Positions 1 through 7,977 of a stretch of 33,506 bases of DNA are shown here, piece after piece. The notes under the pieces were generated by a model. It searched no databases. It was not told the origin of the DNA and saw only the letters and a program-made list of their open reading frames with translations. A program made the position numbers and the translations under genes. Source of the stretch: Salinisphaera hydrothermalis C41B8 (GTDB taxonomy: Bacteria; Pseudomonadota; Gammaproteobacteria; Nevskiales; Salinisphaeraceae); assembly GCF_000732535.1 (NCBI RefSeq), contig NZ_APNK01000039.1:1-33506 (forward strand), written 5' to 3'. Every line of letters begins with the position of its first letter. Position 1 is the first letter of the stretch.

Positions 1-57
1 AAGATCGCTTTGAACTCTGGCGTTAACGTTGAACCATCATACAGCGGGACCAAACAC
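1..57. repeat. Left copy of a 57-bp perfect inverted repeat at the window ends
   Basis: Bases 1-57 are the exact reverse complement of 33447-33503; the match stops sharply at 57/58 on this side. No coding sequence is visible in it. The likeliest reading is the outer end of an insertion sequence present in opposite orientations at both borders, where a short-read assembly would break. An assembly fold-back is the alternative. I do not recognise the family. Confidence 0.85.
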
Positions 58-72
58 CTAGGGTCTGTTGAG

Positions 73-185
73 GTTTCGTGTGAGTCCGCGCCAAGCGCAG
101 TTTTGCGGCAAGACAAGGCGTAGCGAACGTGGCGTAGTGGTTCTACGCGAGAGAGCTATAATGCTGGATTGCCGCCTCACGGGCC
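73..185 (+). repeat. Interspersed repeat, partial copy (5' part only)
   Basis: This stretch matches the 5' part of the repeat at 17183-17480 (minus strand) and more loosely that at 6485-6762. Shared words with the 17 kb copy include ctacgcgagagagc (143-156) and ctggattgcc (164-173). A small hairpin, gcgtag-tggtt-ctacgc (about 133-149), has its arms preserved in the 17 kb copy. Similarity ends near 175-185, where a different GC-rich hairpin (gcctcac/gtgaggc, 174-204) begins just upstream of the YrhK-like gene. The second half of the element is absent. Confidence 0.75.
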
Positions 186-258
186 CGGGCCCTGCGGGTG
201 AGGCCCGCCGATATGCCGGTGGTAGTCTGGACCGATTCCATCGAGGGGCCCGATCGTC

Positions 259-1050
259 ATGCCGCATCTCATCACCCACCGTCCGCGTGTTTCCAATCTC
301 GTATCGCAGAATGAGAACAGCACCTCGCACAAGGTCTGGGAAACGATTAACGCCTTCAGTTACAAACTCGGCGGGCTGGGCTTCGTCGGCGGCAGTCTGT
401 TCTTCTTTCCGGCCTTGTCCTCTTACCTCGCCGTAGGTGACTGGCTGTTCTTCGTCGGCTCGCTGCTCTATCTGTTGGTCACCGGCCACGATCTGCTCGA
501 AGTGATGAAGTACTGGCGCCGACACGATACCGATACTTTTGCCGACCACATCGAGTTCATTGCAGCGTGGTCGTACGTGCTGGGATCGGCATTGTTCGTG
601 GTCGGCAGCCTGTGTTTTCTTCCCTCGCTGGATGCCACGACGCTAGGCGCCTGGACGTTCATCATCGGCTCGGTGCTATTCGTCATCGGCGGGCTGGTCA
701 ACATCCTGCAGGTGGTGGAAGCGCCGTCGCTGATCTATATGCAGCTGTTCAACATGACCGTAGCGATGTTTCTGGTCGGATCGGCGCTGTTCGCGGTAGC
801 CTCGATTCCCTACCTCTGGGATCTGTCCGGCTCGGCCAAGACGCAGATCACCACCTTCGCGGCCGCTCAGTTCCTGTTCGCGAGCGTATTGTTCTTTGCC
901 GGCGGCATCGTGGTCTATTACCGCAAGCTGGTACGCGACAAGCTCGAGTCGTTCTGCCACGCCAGCGGCCTCGGCACGATGTTCATTCGCGAACTGCAGA
1001 GCGAAATCGATACCAAGGGCAAGCTGGGCAAGACGTACAAGGCCGGCTGA
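259..1050 (+). CDS. YrhK-like multipass membrane protein
   Basis: A 263-residue integral membrane protein. It contains about six hydrophobic segments, several built on the pattern F-x-x-G-S-x-x-F (for example GGSLFFFPAL, VGSLLYLL, LGSALFVVGSLCFLP, IGSVLFVIGG, VGSALFAVAS), typical of the YrhK family of small membrane proteins. The pattern recurs along the chain, suggesting a duplicated YrhK unit. The C-terminus (about residues 225-263) is charged and probably cytoplasmic. The ATG at 259 has gagggg ten bases upstream. It converges on the yccS-like gene, with 42 bases between the stop codons. The molecular function of YrhK proteins is unknown; I infer only membrane location. Confidence 0.7.
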   Translation: MPHLITHRPRVSNLVSQNENSTSHKVWETINAFSYKLGGLGFVGGSLFFFPALSSYLAVGDWLFFVGSLLYLLVTGHDLLEVMKYWRRHDTDTFADHIEFIAAWSYVLGSALFVVGSLCFLPSLDATTLGAWTFIIGSVLFVIGGLVNILQVVEAPSLIYMQLFNMTVAMFLVGSALFAVASIPYLWDLSGSAKTQITTFAAAQFLFASVLFFAGGIVVYYRKLVRDKLESFCHASGLGTMFIRELQSEIDTKGKLGKTYKAG

Positions 1051-1092
1051 CGCTTGCCGCGGGCGAGCAAGCGTGCACGGAGGCGCGATAGC

Positions 1093-3291
1093 TCAGCCCG
1101 GGAACCAGCGTCGCGCCGGCGCGTTCGGCGCCGGCGCACGATGATGGCCGACCAGCTGGGCGCCGATACGCCGCAGCTCGGGCAACTCCTCCAACAGTAG
1201 CTGAAGCTGACCGGCGACCAGGCGGACCGTGCCCTCGCGCTCGGTACGCAGCCGGGCCAGCCGATCGTAGATGCGCGATGCAGCGTCGCCGTCGAACGGG
1301 GCCGGCTCGGAGCGGATCAGCCCGTGGGCCACATGATCCAGTGCCTCGGCGATATGCGCGACCGCCTCGTCCAGCGTATCGACATCGGTGGGGTCAAGCA
1401 CTTCGCGGTGCGCGCCGAGCGTCGACAGATGACCGATCAACGTCTGCGCACAGGCCAGGACCGCCAACGCCTCGCGGCTGTCAGTGCGAGCGCCGTGCGG
1501 ATCCTTGAGCGCGGTCGCCACATGTGTGCTCACGGCCGCGTCGGCGTTGTGCGCATCGCGCCGGGCGATGCGATAGGCCAGATCGTCGGCACGGCCGTTG
1601 CGATACTGCGAGAACAACACCCGCAGATAAGCGGCATGCGCGGTCAACGCATCGGCCAGCCGATGATGCAGCTCGCGTTCGCGCCAGTCCGGCAGCACCA
1701 ACAGCATGACCGCCGCGGCCAAACCGCCACCGATCAGCGTATCGATAAAGCGCGGCCAAATCAGATCGAAGCCGTTGCCGATCTGGTTGAACGACATCAG
1801 CACCAGCACGCTGATGCCGGCGGCCGCCGTGAAGTAATAACGAAAACGCGCGGCAAAAAAGACCACACCGGAGGCCACGATCATCAGCAGCTGGACCTCG
1901 GGCGACGGAAACAGCCGCATCAGCGCCCAGCCGAGTACCAGCCCGGCCACCGTGCCGCCGACGCGCTGCAGAAAACGCGTGCGCGTGGCGCCATAATCCG
2001 GCTGACAGACCAGCATGGTGGTCAGCAGAATCCAGTAGCCCTGGGCCGGATGAACGGCCAGCAGCACGAGATATCCGGCCCACATCGCCAGCGCCAGGCG
2101 CAGCGCGTGGCGAAAACGCGCGGAGGCCGGCGTGAGCTGCACACGGATCCGTTGCCAGATTTCCATCGAGGACTGCGGCAGCGGATTCTGCAGCACGGTG
2201 TCGCTGTCGGCATCGGGCGCGCCGGCGTCCTCGACGCGCTCGGCGAGTCCACGCAGGTTGTCGGCCACGTCGTCGACGGCATAGAGCAGATCGGCACCGG
2301 GGGCGTCCACCATGGTCCGCCGATGCGCAATCGCGGCGTCCAGATCATCAACGGCGGTCGCCATGCGGCCGTCGTCGACGAACGGCTCGTCGTAGCGCAG
2401 CGCGGCGGCCCGCGCGCGACAGGCCGCCCCGGTCACCCGCAGCAGGCGCTGGCAGCGGAACATCAGATCACTGTGGAAGAAGGCCTCGGTCAATGCCTTA
2501 TATGGATAATGCGCCGAGCTGGTGCGTTCGTGGATGTCCTGGGCGGCCAGGTAGAGACGCAGATTCTCGGTCATCGCCGAACGCGAGCGGCGGCCGGCCA
2601 GGCGATCCATCAGCGCCAGGCGGGTATCGTTGAGCGCGCCGACCACGCGGGCGTTGGCATGCGCGAGATCGCTGCGCCGGGCCGCCACGTCCAGATCGCG
2701 CACCGGTTCGAACAGCCAGGACTTGCAGACCAGATAATCATCCAGCGCGCCGTATAGTCGCGCCAGCGACTGTCGCACCGGGCGGTGTACGAATACCGCG
2801 TTCCAGGCCAACGCCAGCACGCCGTACCAGGCGGCGCCGATCACCAGCAGCAGCGGCTCGACCCAGAACGGGCGCGGCGCGCCGGTATGCTGGGTCACAC
2901 CAATCATGGTGTAGACCGACAACAACAGCGTGGCATTGCCGATCGTGGCGAATCGACCGCTGGCCGCGCCCAGCATGATGAGCACGAACGTGCCGACCGG
3001 CAGCGCCAGCGCGAACGCCCAGGGCATCCCGAGCAGCCCTTCGACGGTGAGTGCCGCCACCGAAAAACACACCAGCGTAAGTAATAGTGCTCGGGCGCGC
3101 CGGCGCCAACTGTCGTCGGTTTCGGCGATCGCACTGGCGATCACACCGAGCATCAACGGAATCAGCTGATGCGCGTCTTCGCGCAGGCCGGTATAAAGCA
3201 TCACCCCGGACAAGGCGACCAGCACCCGGATGGCATCGGCGAAGCGATCGAACGCCGTGACGCGTTGCAGACGGAACCAGCGCAATGACAT
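1093..3291 (-). CDS. yccS: FUSC-family inner-membrane protein, YccS/YhfK type
   Basis: A 732-residue protein close in length to E. coli YccS (about 720). It has the two-lobed FUSC layout: an N-terminal membrane block of about six helices (residues 20-170), including the conserved stretch IPLMLGVIASAIAETDD, then a soluble helical region (about 170-390). A second membrane block (about 395-530) opens with HPAQGYWILLTTMLVCQPDY, followed by a C-terminal cytoplasmic domain. FUSC proteins include aromatic-acid efflux components such as AaeB, but YccS itself has no proven substrate, so transport is an inference. The gene is monocistronic and divergent from the TSUP permease. Its last codons contain the GC-rich palindrome 1113-1137, which looks like a codon-composition effect. 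Confidence 0.9.
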   Translation of the reverse strand: MSLRWFRLQRVTAFDRFADAIRVLVALSGVMLYTGLREDAHQLIPLMLGVIASAIAETDDSWRRRARALLLTLVCFSVAALTVEGLLGMPWAFALALPVGTFVLIMLGAASGRFATIGNATLLLSVYTMIGVTQHTGAPRPFWVEPLLLVIGAAWYGVLALAWNAVFVHRPVRQSLARLYGALDDYLVCKSWLFEPVRDLDVAARRSDLAHANARVVGALNDTRLALMDRLAGRRSRSAMTENLRLYLAAQDIHERTSSAHYPYKALTEAFFHSDLMFRCQRLLRVTGAACRARAAALRYDEPFVDDGRMATAVDDLDAAIAHRRTMVDAPGADLLYAVDDVADNLRGLAERVEDAGAPDADSDTVLQNPLPQSSMEIWQRIRVQLTPASARFRHALRLALAMWAGYLVLLAVHPAQGYWILLTTMLVCQPDYGATRTRFLQRVGGTVAGLVLGWALMRLFPSPEVQLLMIVASGVVFFAARFRYYFTAAAGISVLVLMSFNQIGNGFDLIWPRFIDTLIGGGLAAAVMLLVLPDWRERELHHRLADALTAHAAYLRVLFSQYRNGRADDLAYRIARRDAHNADAAVSTHVATALKDPHGARTDSREALAVLACAQTLIGHLSTLGAHREVLDPTDVDTLDEAVAHIAEALDHVAHGLIRSEPAPFDGDAASRIYDRLARLRTEREGTVRLVAGQLQLLLEELPELRRIGAQLVGHHRAPAPNAPARRWFPG

Positions 3292-3411
3292 TCGTGCCCA
3301 TCAACCCAAGAGAAGTCAGTGTAGCGCGTGTCGCGACACCGGCGATCGGCTACGCCCGGCGCAGACCGGTACGCTACACTACGTCGCCGCATAATACTTT
3401 AGTCTAATACT

Positions 3412-4140
3412 TTGCAGATACTTCTGTTCAACCTCGCGGCACTCGTGGGCGCGACGGCTCAGGGGCTGACCGGTTTCGGCAGCGGTACGCTGATGGTCAG
3501 CAGCCTGGTGCTGATCTATCCGTTTCGCGACGTGGTGCCGGTTGTGGCCGTGGTGGCGCTCGGCACCAATCTGGTGATGATGGGCCTGGCCCGGCGCGAG
3601 TTCGATTGGCGACGTGGCCCGATCGCCGCCCTGTCGCTGTCGGCGGGCATACTCGGCGGCGCGCAGCTGCTGGCCGTACTGCCGGTGGACATTCTGCAGC
3701 GCACGCTCGGCGCCGTAATCCTGTGTTATGTCGTACTCAACGTGTTCCGGACGCCCGCGCCCGAACGCATGCCGGCCATGGGACGGGCCGATGCCTCCGG
3801 TCTGGCCGGTTCGTCGCTGTTTGCGGGCGTGATCGTGGGCGCAGTCGGTGTATCGCCGATCCCGCTCCTGATCTATACCAACATGCGCTATCCGAAGCGC
3901 TATTCGCGCTCCATCCTCACCATGGCCTTTTTGCTGGGCTCAGCCGTTCAGGCGGCCATCTACAGTCATCTCGGTCTGCTCAAGATGCATTCCTGGTGGC
4001 TCGCCGCGTCGTGCCTGCCGATAATCCTGATCGGCCTCATCGCCGGCCATAAGCTGCATTACCGGGTCGAGCAGAAAACCTTCAGCCGAATTCTGGCGCT
4101 CGTGCTGGCATTGCCGGCGCTGCGTCTGGTGATCGGTTGA
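3412..4140 (+). CDS. TSUP-family permease (TauE/SafE-like)
   Basis: A 242-residue membrane protein of the TauE/SafE (TSUP) family, which exports or imports small organic and sulfur anions such as sulfite or sulfoacetate. The substrate here cannot be read from sequence. The family hallmark GATAQGLTGFGSG sits at the N-terminus (about residues 13-25), and a matching half-repeat, GVIVGAVGVSPIPLL, starts the second four-helix bundle (about residue 140). The start is TTG at 3412: an in-frame stop lies 12 bases upstream at 3400-3402, and no Shine-Dalgarno is visible, so initiation may be weak or leaderless. The last 59 bases overlap, tail to tail, the convergent cyclic-di-GMP gene. Confidence 0.88.
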   Translation: MQILLFNLAALVGATAQGLTGFGSGTLMVSSLVLIYPFRDVVPVVAVVALGTNLVMMGLARREFDWRRGPIAALSLSAGILGGAQLLAVLPVDILQRTLGAVILCYVVLNVFRTPAPERMPAMGRADASGLAGSSLFAGVIVGAVGVSPIPLLIYTNMRYPKRYSRSILTMAFLLGSAVQAAIYSHLGLLKMHSWWLAASCLPIILIGLIAGHKLHYRVEQKTFSRILALVLALPALRLVIG

Positions 4141-6232
4141 GGCCACGTTCGCCGTAGCGCATGCCGCCCAGCAGGCGCTCGAAGCGATCCGCCGGCACCG
4201 CCCGACTGAACAGGTAACCCTGCATCTCGTCGCAGCCGAGCTCGACGACATAATGCAGCTGTTCTTCCGTTTCCACGCCTTCGGCCACCACATCGAGCCC
4301 CAGATTATGGGCCAGCGTCACGATCGAACTCACGATCGCGGCTTGCTGCGGCATGGCAGGCCCCAGATCACGAATGAACGAGCGATCGATCTTGAGCTGC
4401 TGGATCGGCAGTTGTTCCAGATACGACAAGCTCGAATGCCCGGTCCCGAAATCGTCGAGCGCTACATCGATGCCCATGCGCGCGAACCGTTCGAGCGTAC
4501 CGATCGTCTCCTGCATGCCCTTGATCGAGACGGATTCGGTAATTTCCAACAGCAACGCCTGCGGCTCGATACCGTGACGATCCAAATGCCGCTGCACCAT
4601 GTCCGGCAGCTGAGGATCGCTGACTCGGGCGGCCGACAGATTCACCGAAATTCGAGGCGCGGTCAGGCCGGATGCGCGCCAGTCCCGAATCTGACGGCAT
4701 ACGTTGTCGAGAATGACCCGTTCCAGTTGATCGATCTGGCCCGACCGTTCGGCCAGAGGGATGAAACGATCCGGCGTGATCAACCCAAGCTGCGGATGAT
4801 GCCAGCGCACCAGGGCTTCGGCACCGGAGAGCGTACCGTCAGAGGTCCGATATTTAGGCTGGTAGTAGACCGTGATGGCCTCGGTTTCGAGCGCTTTGCC
4901 CAGCTCGCGCCGGAGGTGGAATTCATCCCGAGCCTGGCACGCCATCTCAGCACGATAGCCCACATAACTGTTTTTGCCGTGGGTCTTGGCCCAATACATG
5001 GCACGATCCGCCGCCGTAACCAGTGCCTGTGCCGTCTGCCCATGGTCCGGGAAACGCGCCCAGCCGATGCTGGCCGATAATCCCGGCGCGGTTTCGCCGG
5101 CCTCGCGGATCGCCGTGAGCAACCGATTCGCCAGCATATCGATATCGGCGGCGGCCTCGACCTCGGCGGTCAGCACGACGAACTCGTCGCCCCCCATGCG
5201 CGCAATCGTGTCGTTGTCGCGTACGGTCTCACGCATTGCATTGGCCACCCGCTCCAGCGCTTCGTCGCCTGCCTGGTGGCCCAGATGGTCGTTGAGCTGC
5301 TTGAAACCATCGAGGTCGAGATAGAACAACGCAAAGCCGCTACCACGCCGGCTCGCTCGCTGAATCTCGTGGCTGATCCGCTCGCCGAGCAGCTTGCGAT
5401 TCGCCAGATTGGTGAGGGCATCGTGATAGCTACTGTGGCGTAGCTGCTCGTTGGCTTCCTGGAGCGAAGCGACCAGTTCGGCCGTCTGTGTTTCCAGCCG
5501 TCGATCGAGCGCCGCGGCGAGCAGGGTCGCCGACAGCAGGACCACCGAAAGCGAACTGATCAACAGTGCCAACCAGCTTTTCTCGACCCCCACAGTCGTC
5601 AGGGCGTGCGTGGCGGCCGGGAACTCGGCGGCAGCCATGCCCGAGTAGTGCATACCGGCGATCGCGATCCCCATGAACACGGCCGCGATGCATTTCCGGA
5701 CCCGCAGAAAACGCCGGCTCAGCCCGCGCAACGCGAACGACAGGCCAAGCGCGGCCGCAGACCCGACGAGCGCCACCAGTACCGACAAGGCGACCCATAC
5801 CGGGTCGTAGACGATCCCCGGCGTGATTTCCATCGCGTACATGCCGGTGTAATGCATGCTCACGATGCCCAGTGCCATGAAGGCGGAGCCCGCGAACCAC
5901 GGCCCGCGGTCGAGCTGCGTTCGACAGGCCAGCCTTAATGCGACGGCCGAGGCGGCGACGGCCATCAGCCAGGACAGCGCCGTGGGCCACACGGCGTAAC
6001 TCATGTGAATCGGCAGTATCAACGCAAGCATGCCGATGAAATGCATCGACCATATCCCCGACCCCAGCGTGACCGCGCCGGCGGCGATCCAGATCCAGGC
6101 ATAGCGGCGCTGCGCGGCGTGTACACGATTGACGAGATCGAGCGCGGCGTAGCCCGCGAGAATCGCGACCGCGATCGATAGCAGCACGAGACCAGGCTGG
6201 TAGCTCTGGGTGAGAAAGCGAGCGGCATGCAT
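4082..6232 (-). CDS. MHYT-GGDEF-EAL cyclic-di-GMP synthase/phosphodiesterase
   Basis: A 716-residue membrane signalling protein. The N-terminal seven-helix MHYT sensor (residues 15-240) carries three repeats, MHFIGM (63-68), MHYTGM (126-131) and MHYSGM (194-199), whose Met/His residues are proposed to bind copper and sense O2, CO or NO. A short helix leads to a GGDEF domain (about 265-425) with intact GGDEF (347-351) and an intact RxxD inhibitory site (RDND, 338-341). The EAL domain follows (about 435-690) with EALVRW at 472-477, DDFGTGHSSL, EGVET and QGYLFS all preserved. Both catalytic activities therefore look possible; which dominates cannot be told. It reads convergently into, and overlaps, the TSUP gene by 59 bases. 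Confidence 0.95.
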   Translation of the reverse strand: MHAARFLTQSYQPGLVLLSIAVAILAGYAALDLVNRVHAAQRRYAWIWIAAGAVTLGSGIWSMHFIGMLALILPIHMSYAVWPTALSWLMAVAASAVALRLACRTQLDRGPWFAGSAFMALGIVSMHYTGMYAMEITPGIVYDPVWVALSVLVALVGSAAALGLSFALRGLSRRFLRVRKCIAAVFMGIAIAGMHYSGMAAAEFPAATHALTTVGVEKSWLALLISSLSVVLLSATLLAAALDRRLETQTAELVASLQEANEQLRHSSYHDALTNLANRKLLGERISHEIQRASRRGSGFALFYLDLDGFKQLNDHLGHQAGDEALERVANAMRETVRDNDTIARMGGDEFVVLTAEVEAAADIDMLANRLLTAIREAGETAPGLSASIGWARFPDHGQTAQALVTAADRAMYWAKTHGKNSYVGYRAEMACQARDEFHLRRELGKALETEAITVYYQPKYRTSDGTLSGAEALVRWHHPQLGLITPDRFIPLAERSGQIDQLERVILDNVCRQIRDWRASGLTAPRISVNLSAARVSDPQLPDMVQRHLDRHGIEPQALLLEITESVSIKGMQETIGTLERFARMGIDVALDDFGTGHSSLSYLEQLPIQQLKIDRSFIRDLGPAMPQQAAIVSSIVTLAHNLGLDVVAEGVETEEQLHYVVELGCDEMQGYLFSRAVPADRFERLLGGMRYGERGLNRSPDAAPAMPARAPEFG

Positions 6233-6805
6233 AGAACGATTGCTCCGGCATCCAACCGAGTGGCGGTTGCGGCCAAGATCCGGTGTTAGACGAACGCCTC
6301 AGCACGGGGCGACGGTGCGGTGCTCGTCAAAATACTCGATGACCGGTACGACGGGTGGCCGACCCAAAGATGCACCGCCGCCGTCCGAACACTCATTCAA
6401 TTGTACACAATAAAGTTCAGTCGACTGTTATATCGTCACAACCGTTTGACCTTCCCAGCTGTGTTGCCATCTTTTCCGAGCCCGCCAAACGCGTCCTTTA
6501 ACATTGGCGATAAGCGGCAAAACGAGGCGTCGCGAACGCCGGGTGATGGTTCTGCGCGGGAAAGCGACCATGCCGTATTGCCGGCATGTGGTTAATGCCT
6601 CGGCTACTCGACCCTCGGGGCCGACACCCATAAAACGTTCCGGCGCGCCCCGCGGCATTGCGGGTCGGGGTCGTGGCGTGCCCGGGGCCGGAGGCTCGCG
6701 CCTTGCCGAAGACACTTTGCGGTCTTCACGCGGCGCTCGTACGAAACGGCAACAGGCTCTACACTGCCGCGGTTGAAACATCGCCTCGAATGCCGACCGC
6801 GCCCG
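6233..6805. other. Gene-free spacer with AT-rich island and repeat copy
   Basis: About 570 bases between the divergent cyclic-di-GMP gene and methyltransferase gene. It holds an AT-rich island around 6395-6445, unusual for this GC-rich DNA and probably promoter-bearing, including the 10-bp palindrome cagtcgactg at 6418-6427. The remainder is largely the interspersed repeat at 6485-6762. Short ORFs here are translations of the repeat, and I do not regard them as genes. Confidence 0.6.
6485..6762 (+). repeat. Interspersed repeat, full-length diverged copy
   Basis: About 280 bases similar along their whole length to the reverse complement of 17183-17480. Exact shared words, in the same order, include ctcgcgccttgccg (6695-6708), tttgcggtct (6716-6725) and cgaaacggcaacag (6742-6755). 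The first part also matches the partial copy at 73-185, but this copy has lost the internal gcgtag/ctacgc hairpin. The centre (about 6590-6650) differs from the other copy. Both copies lie in spacers and both lack a sustained open frame. Confidence 0.75.
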
Positions 6806-7795
6806 ATGCCAGCCGAGACGTCCGCCGCACTTCCGATCGAATACGACACCGTGCACCAGGCGGCCGATGGACAGCGCGATGCGCTCGTCGACGAACTGGT
6901 GCATCGCGGCAGCCAGATCGTCGACGACATCGACTCGCTCATATTTACGCGCGACGTTCCCGGTCCGGCGGCCTGGGCACAGAACACGTGGCTCGCGCCA
7001 CGCGAGTACCGCGTGGACTCGATCGGCGATGCTGCGCGGCGGCTGACTTCGATCCAGCGTAATTGGCATCTGCATTCGATTGCGCATCATCGGCGGGCCC
7101 GCCTGATTGCCGACAAGTTACCGCCCATTCGCTTCAAGCCGCTGGAATTCCCGGCGTTTGTACCCTCCGCTCCCCTGGGCAGTTTTGCGCTACTGGATCG
7201 TGATCGCCTGCTGGCATCGCCGGTCTGTTCAAGCGCTTTCGCCGACGGGCATCCGATCTTCGCCGAGGACCGGACGGGCCCGCCGAATCGCGCTTATCTC
7301 AAACTTTGGGAAGCCCTGACGCTAGCCCGGCGGCGGCCGGGTCCGGGCGATGTCTGCCTAGAACTCGGCGCCTCGCCGGGAGGCTGGACGTGGGTACTCG
7401 ACCGGCTCGGCGCCGAGATTATCGCGGTAGACCGCGCGGACCTGGCGCCGCAGATCATGGCGAGCACGCGGGTGACGACATGGCGCGGCGACGCGTTCGG
7501 GGTGACCGTTGACGATCTGGAACGCCCACCCGACTGGATTCTGTCGGATGTCATCGCGTACCCCAGCCGATTGTTGGATCTGGCCGATTACTGGTGCCAC
7601 GCGTGCCCGCACGCTGCCGTCATTATTACCGTCAAATGCCAGGGCATGGTCGATCCGGCCGAAATCAGCCGCTTTCTCGATATAAAAAACGCCCGTCTGT
7701 GTCACCTGGCGGCCAACAAGCACGAACTGACATTCTTTCGTCTACCCGAAGGCGGGCCGCCCGAAGCCGTATTCCGCGGCCCGGACCCTCACTGA
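6806..7795 (+). CDS. FtsJ/RlmM-like SAM-dependent RNA 2'-O-methyltransferase
   Basis: A 329-residue protein whose C-terminal half is a Rossmann-fold methyltransferase. The SAM-binding motif I is LELGASPGGWTWVLDRLG, followed by the acidic loop IIAVDRADL. The K-D-K-E catalytic tetrad of FtsJ-type 2'-O-methyltransferases can be traced: K in AYLKLWEAL, D in LSDVIAYP, K in TVKCQG and E in KHELTFF. The N-terminal part (about 150 residues) is not a domain I recognise; in RlmM-type rRNA methyltransferases this is where the RNA-binding domain sits. The RNA target is unknown. The chosen ATG at 6806 is 11 codons inside a frame that could also start at TTG 6773. prc follows on the same strand after 182 bases. 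Confidence 0.8.
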   Translation: MPAETSAALPIEYDTVHQAADGQRDALVDELVHRGSQIVDDIDSLIFTRDVPGPAAWAQNTWLAPREYRVDSIGDAARRLTSIQRNWHLHSIAHHRRARLIADKLPPIRFKPLEFPAFVPSAPLGSFALLDRDRLLASPVCSSAFADGHPIFAEDRTGPPNRAYLKLWEALTLARRRPGPGDVCLELGASPGGWTWVLDRLGAEIIAVDRADLAPQIMASTRVTTWRGDAFGVTVDDLERPPDWILSDVIAYPSRLLDLADYWCHACPHAAVIITVKCQGMVDPAEISRFLDIKNARLCHLAANKHELTFFRLPEGGPPEAVFRGPDPH

Positions 7796-7977
7796 ATGCC
7801 GCCCTCTTTACAGAGAACCGTAGGAGTGCGTATTCCTGCGTGTGGCACCCTTCATGTATCGTTGCCCCTCGTGCCGACAATTTCGACGATTCTCGGCGGG
7901 GCCGCTACCCTGTACGCGACCCTCTACGATCCCGATGCCGTGTTCCCGCGGTCAACTCGATAGGACACGTGATTTTC

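Noticed and set aside
1051-1137. Two GC hairpins (1051-1073 and 1113-1137) at the YrhK/yccS convergence
   Set aside because: Neither has a T tract, and the second is inside the yccS coding end, where Ala/Pro/Arg codons readily produce such palindromes.
1324-2757. A 477-codon plus-strand open frame opposite the yccS-like gene
   Set aside because: It is a GC-rich antisense shadow with Gln/Arg/His-rich composition and no domain; the minus-strand frame has clear FUSC motifs.
6421-6431. Shared 11-mer tcgactgttat with the terminator region at 22092-22102
   Set aside because: Many chance 11-base matches are expected in 33 kb, and the contexts differ.
6504-6776. A 90-codon ORF inside the repeat copy
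   Set aside because: The frame is not maintained in the 17 kb copy, it has no ribosome-binding site, and it is basic, low-information sequence.
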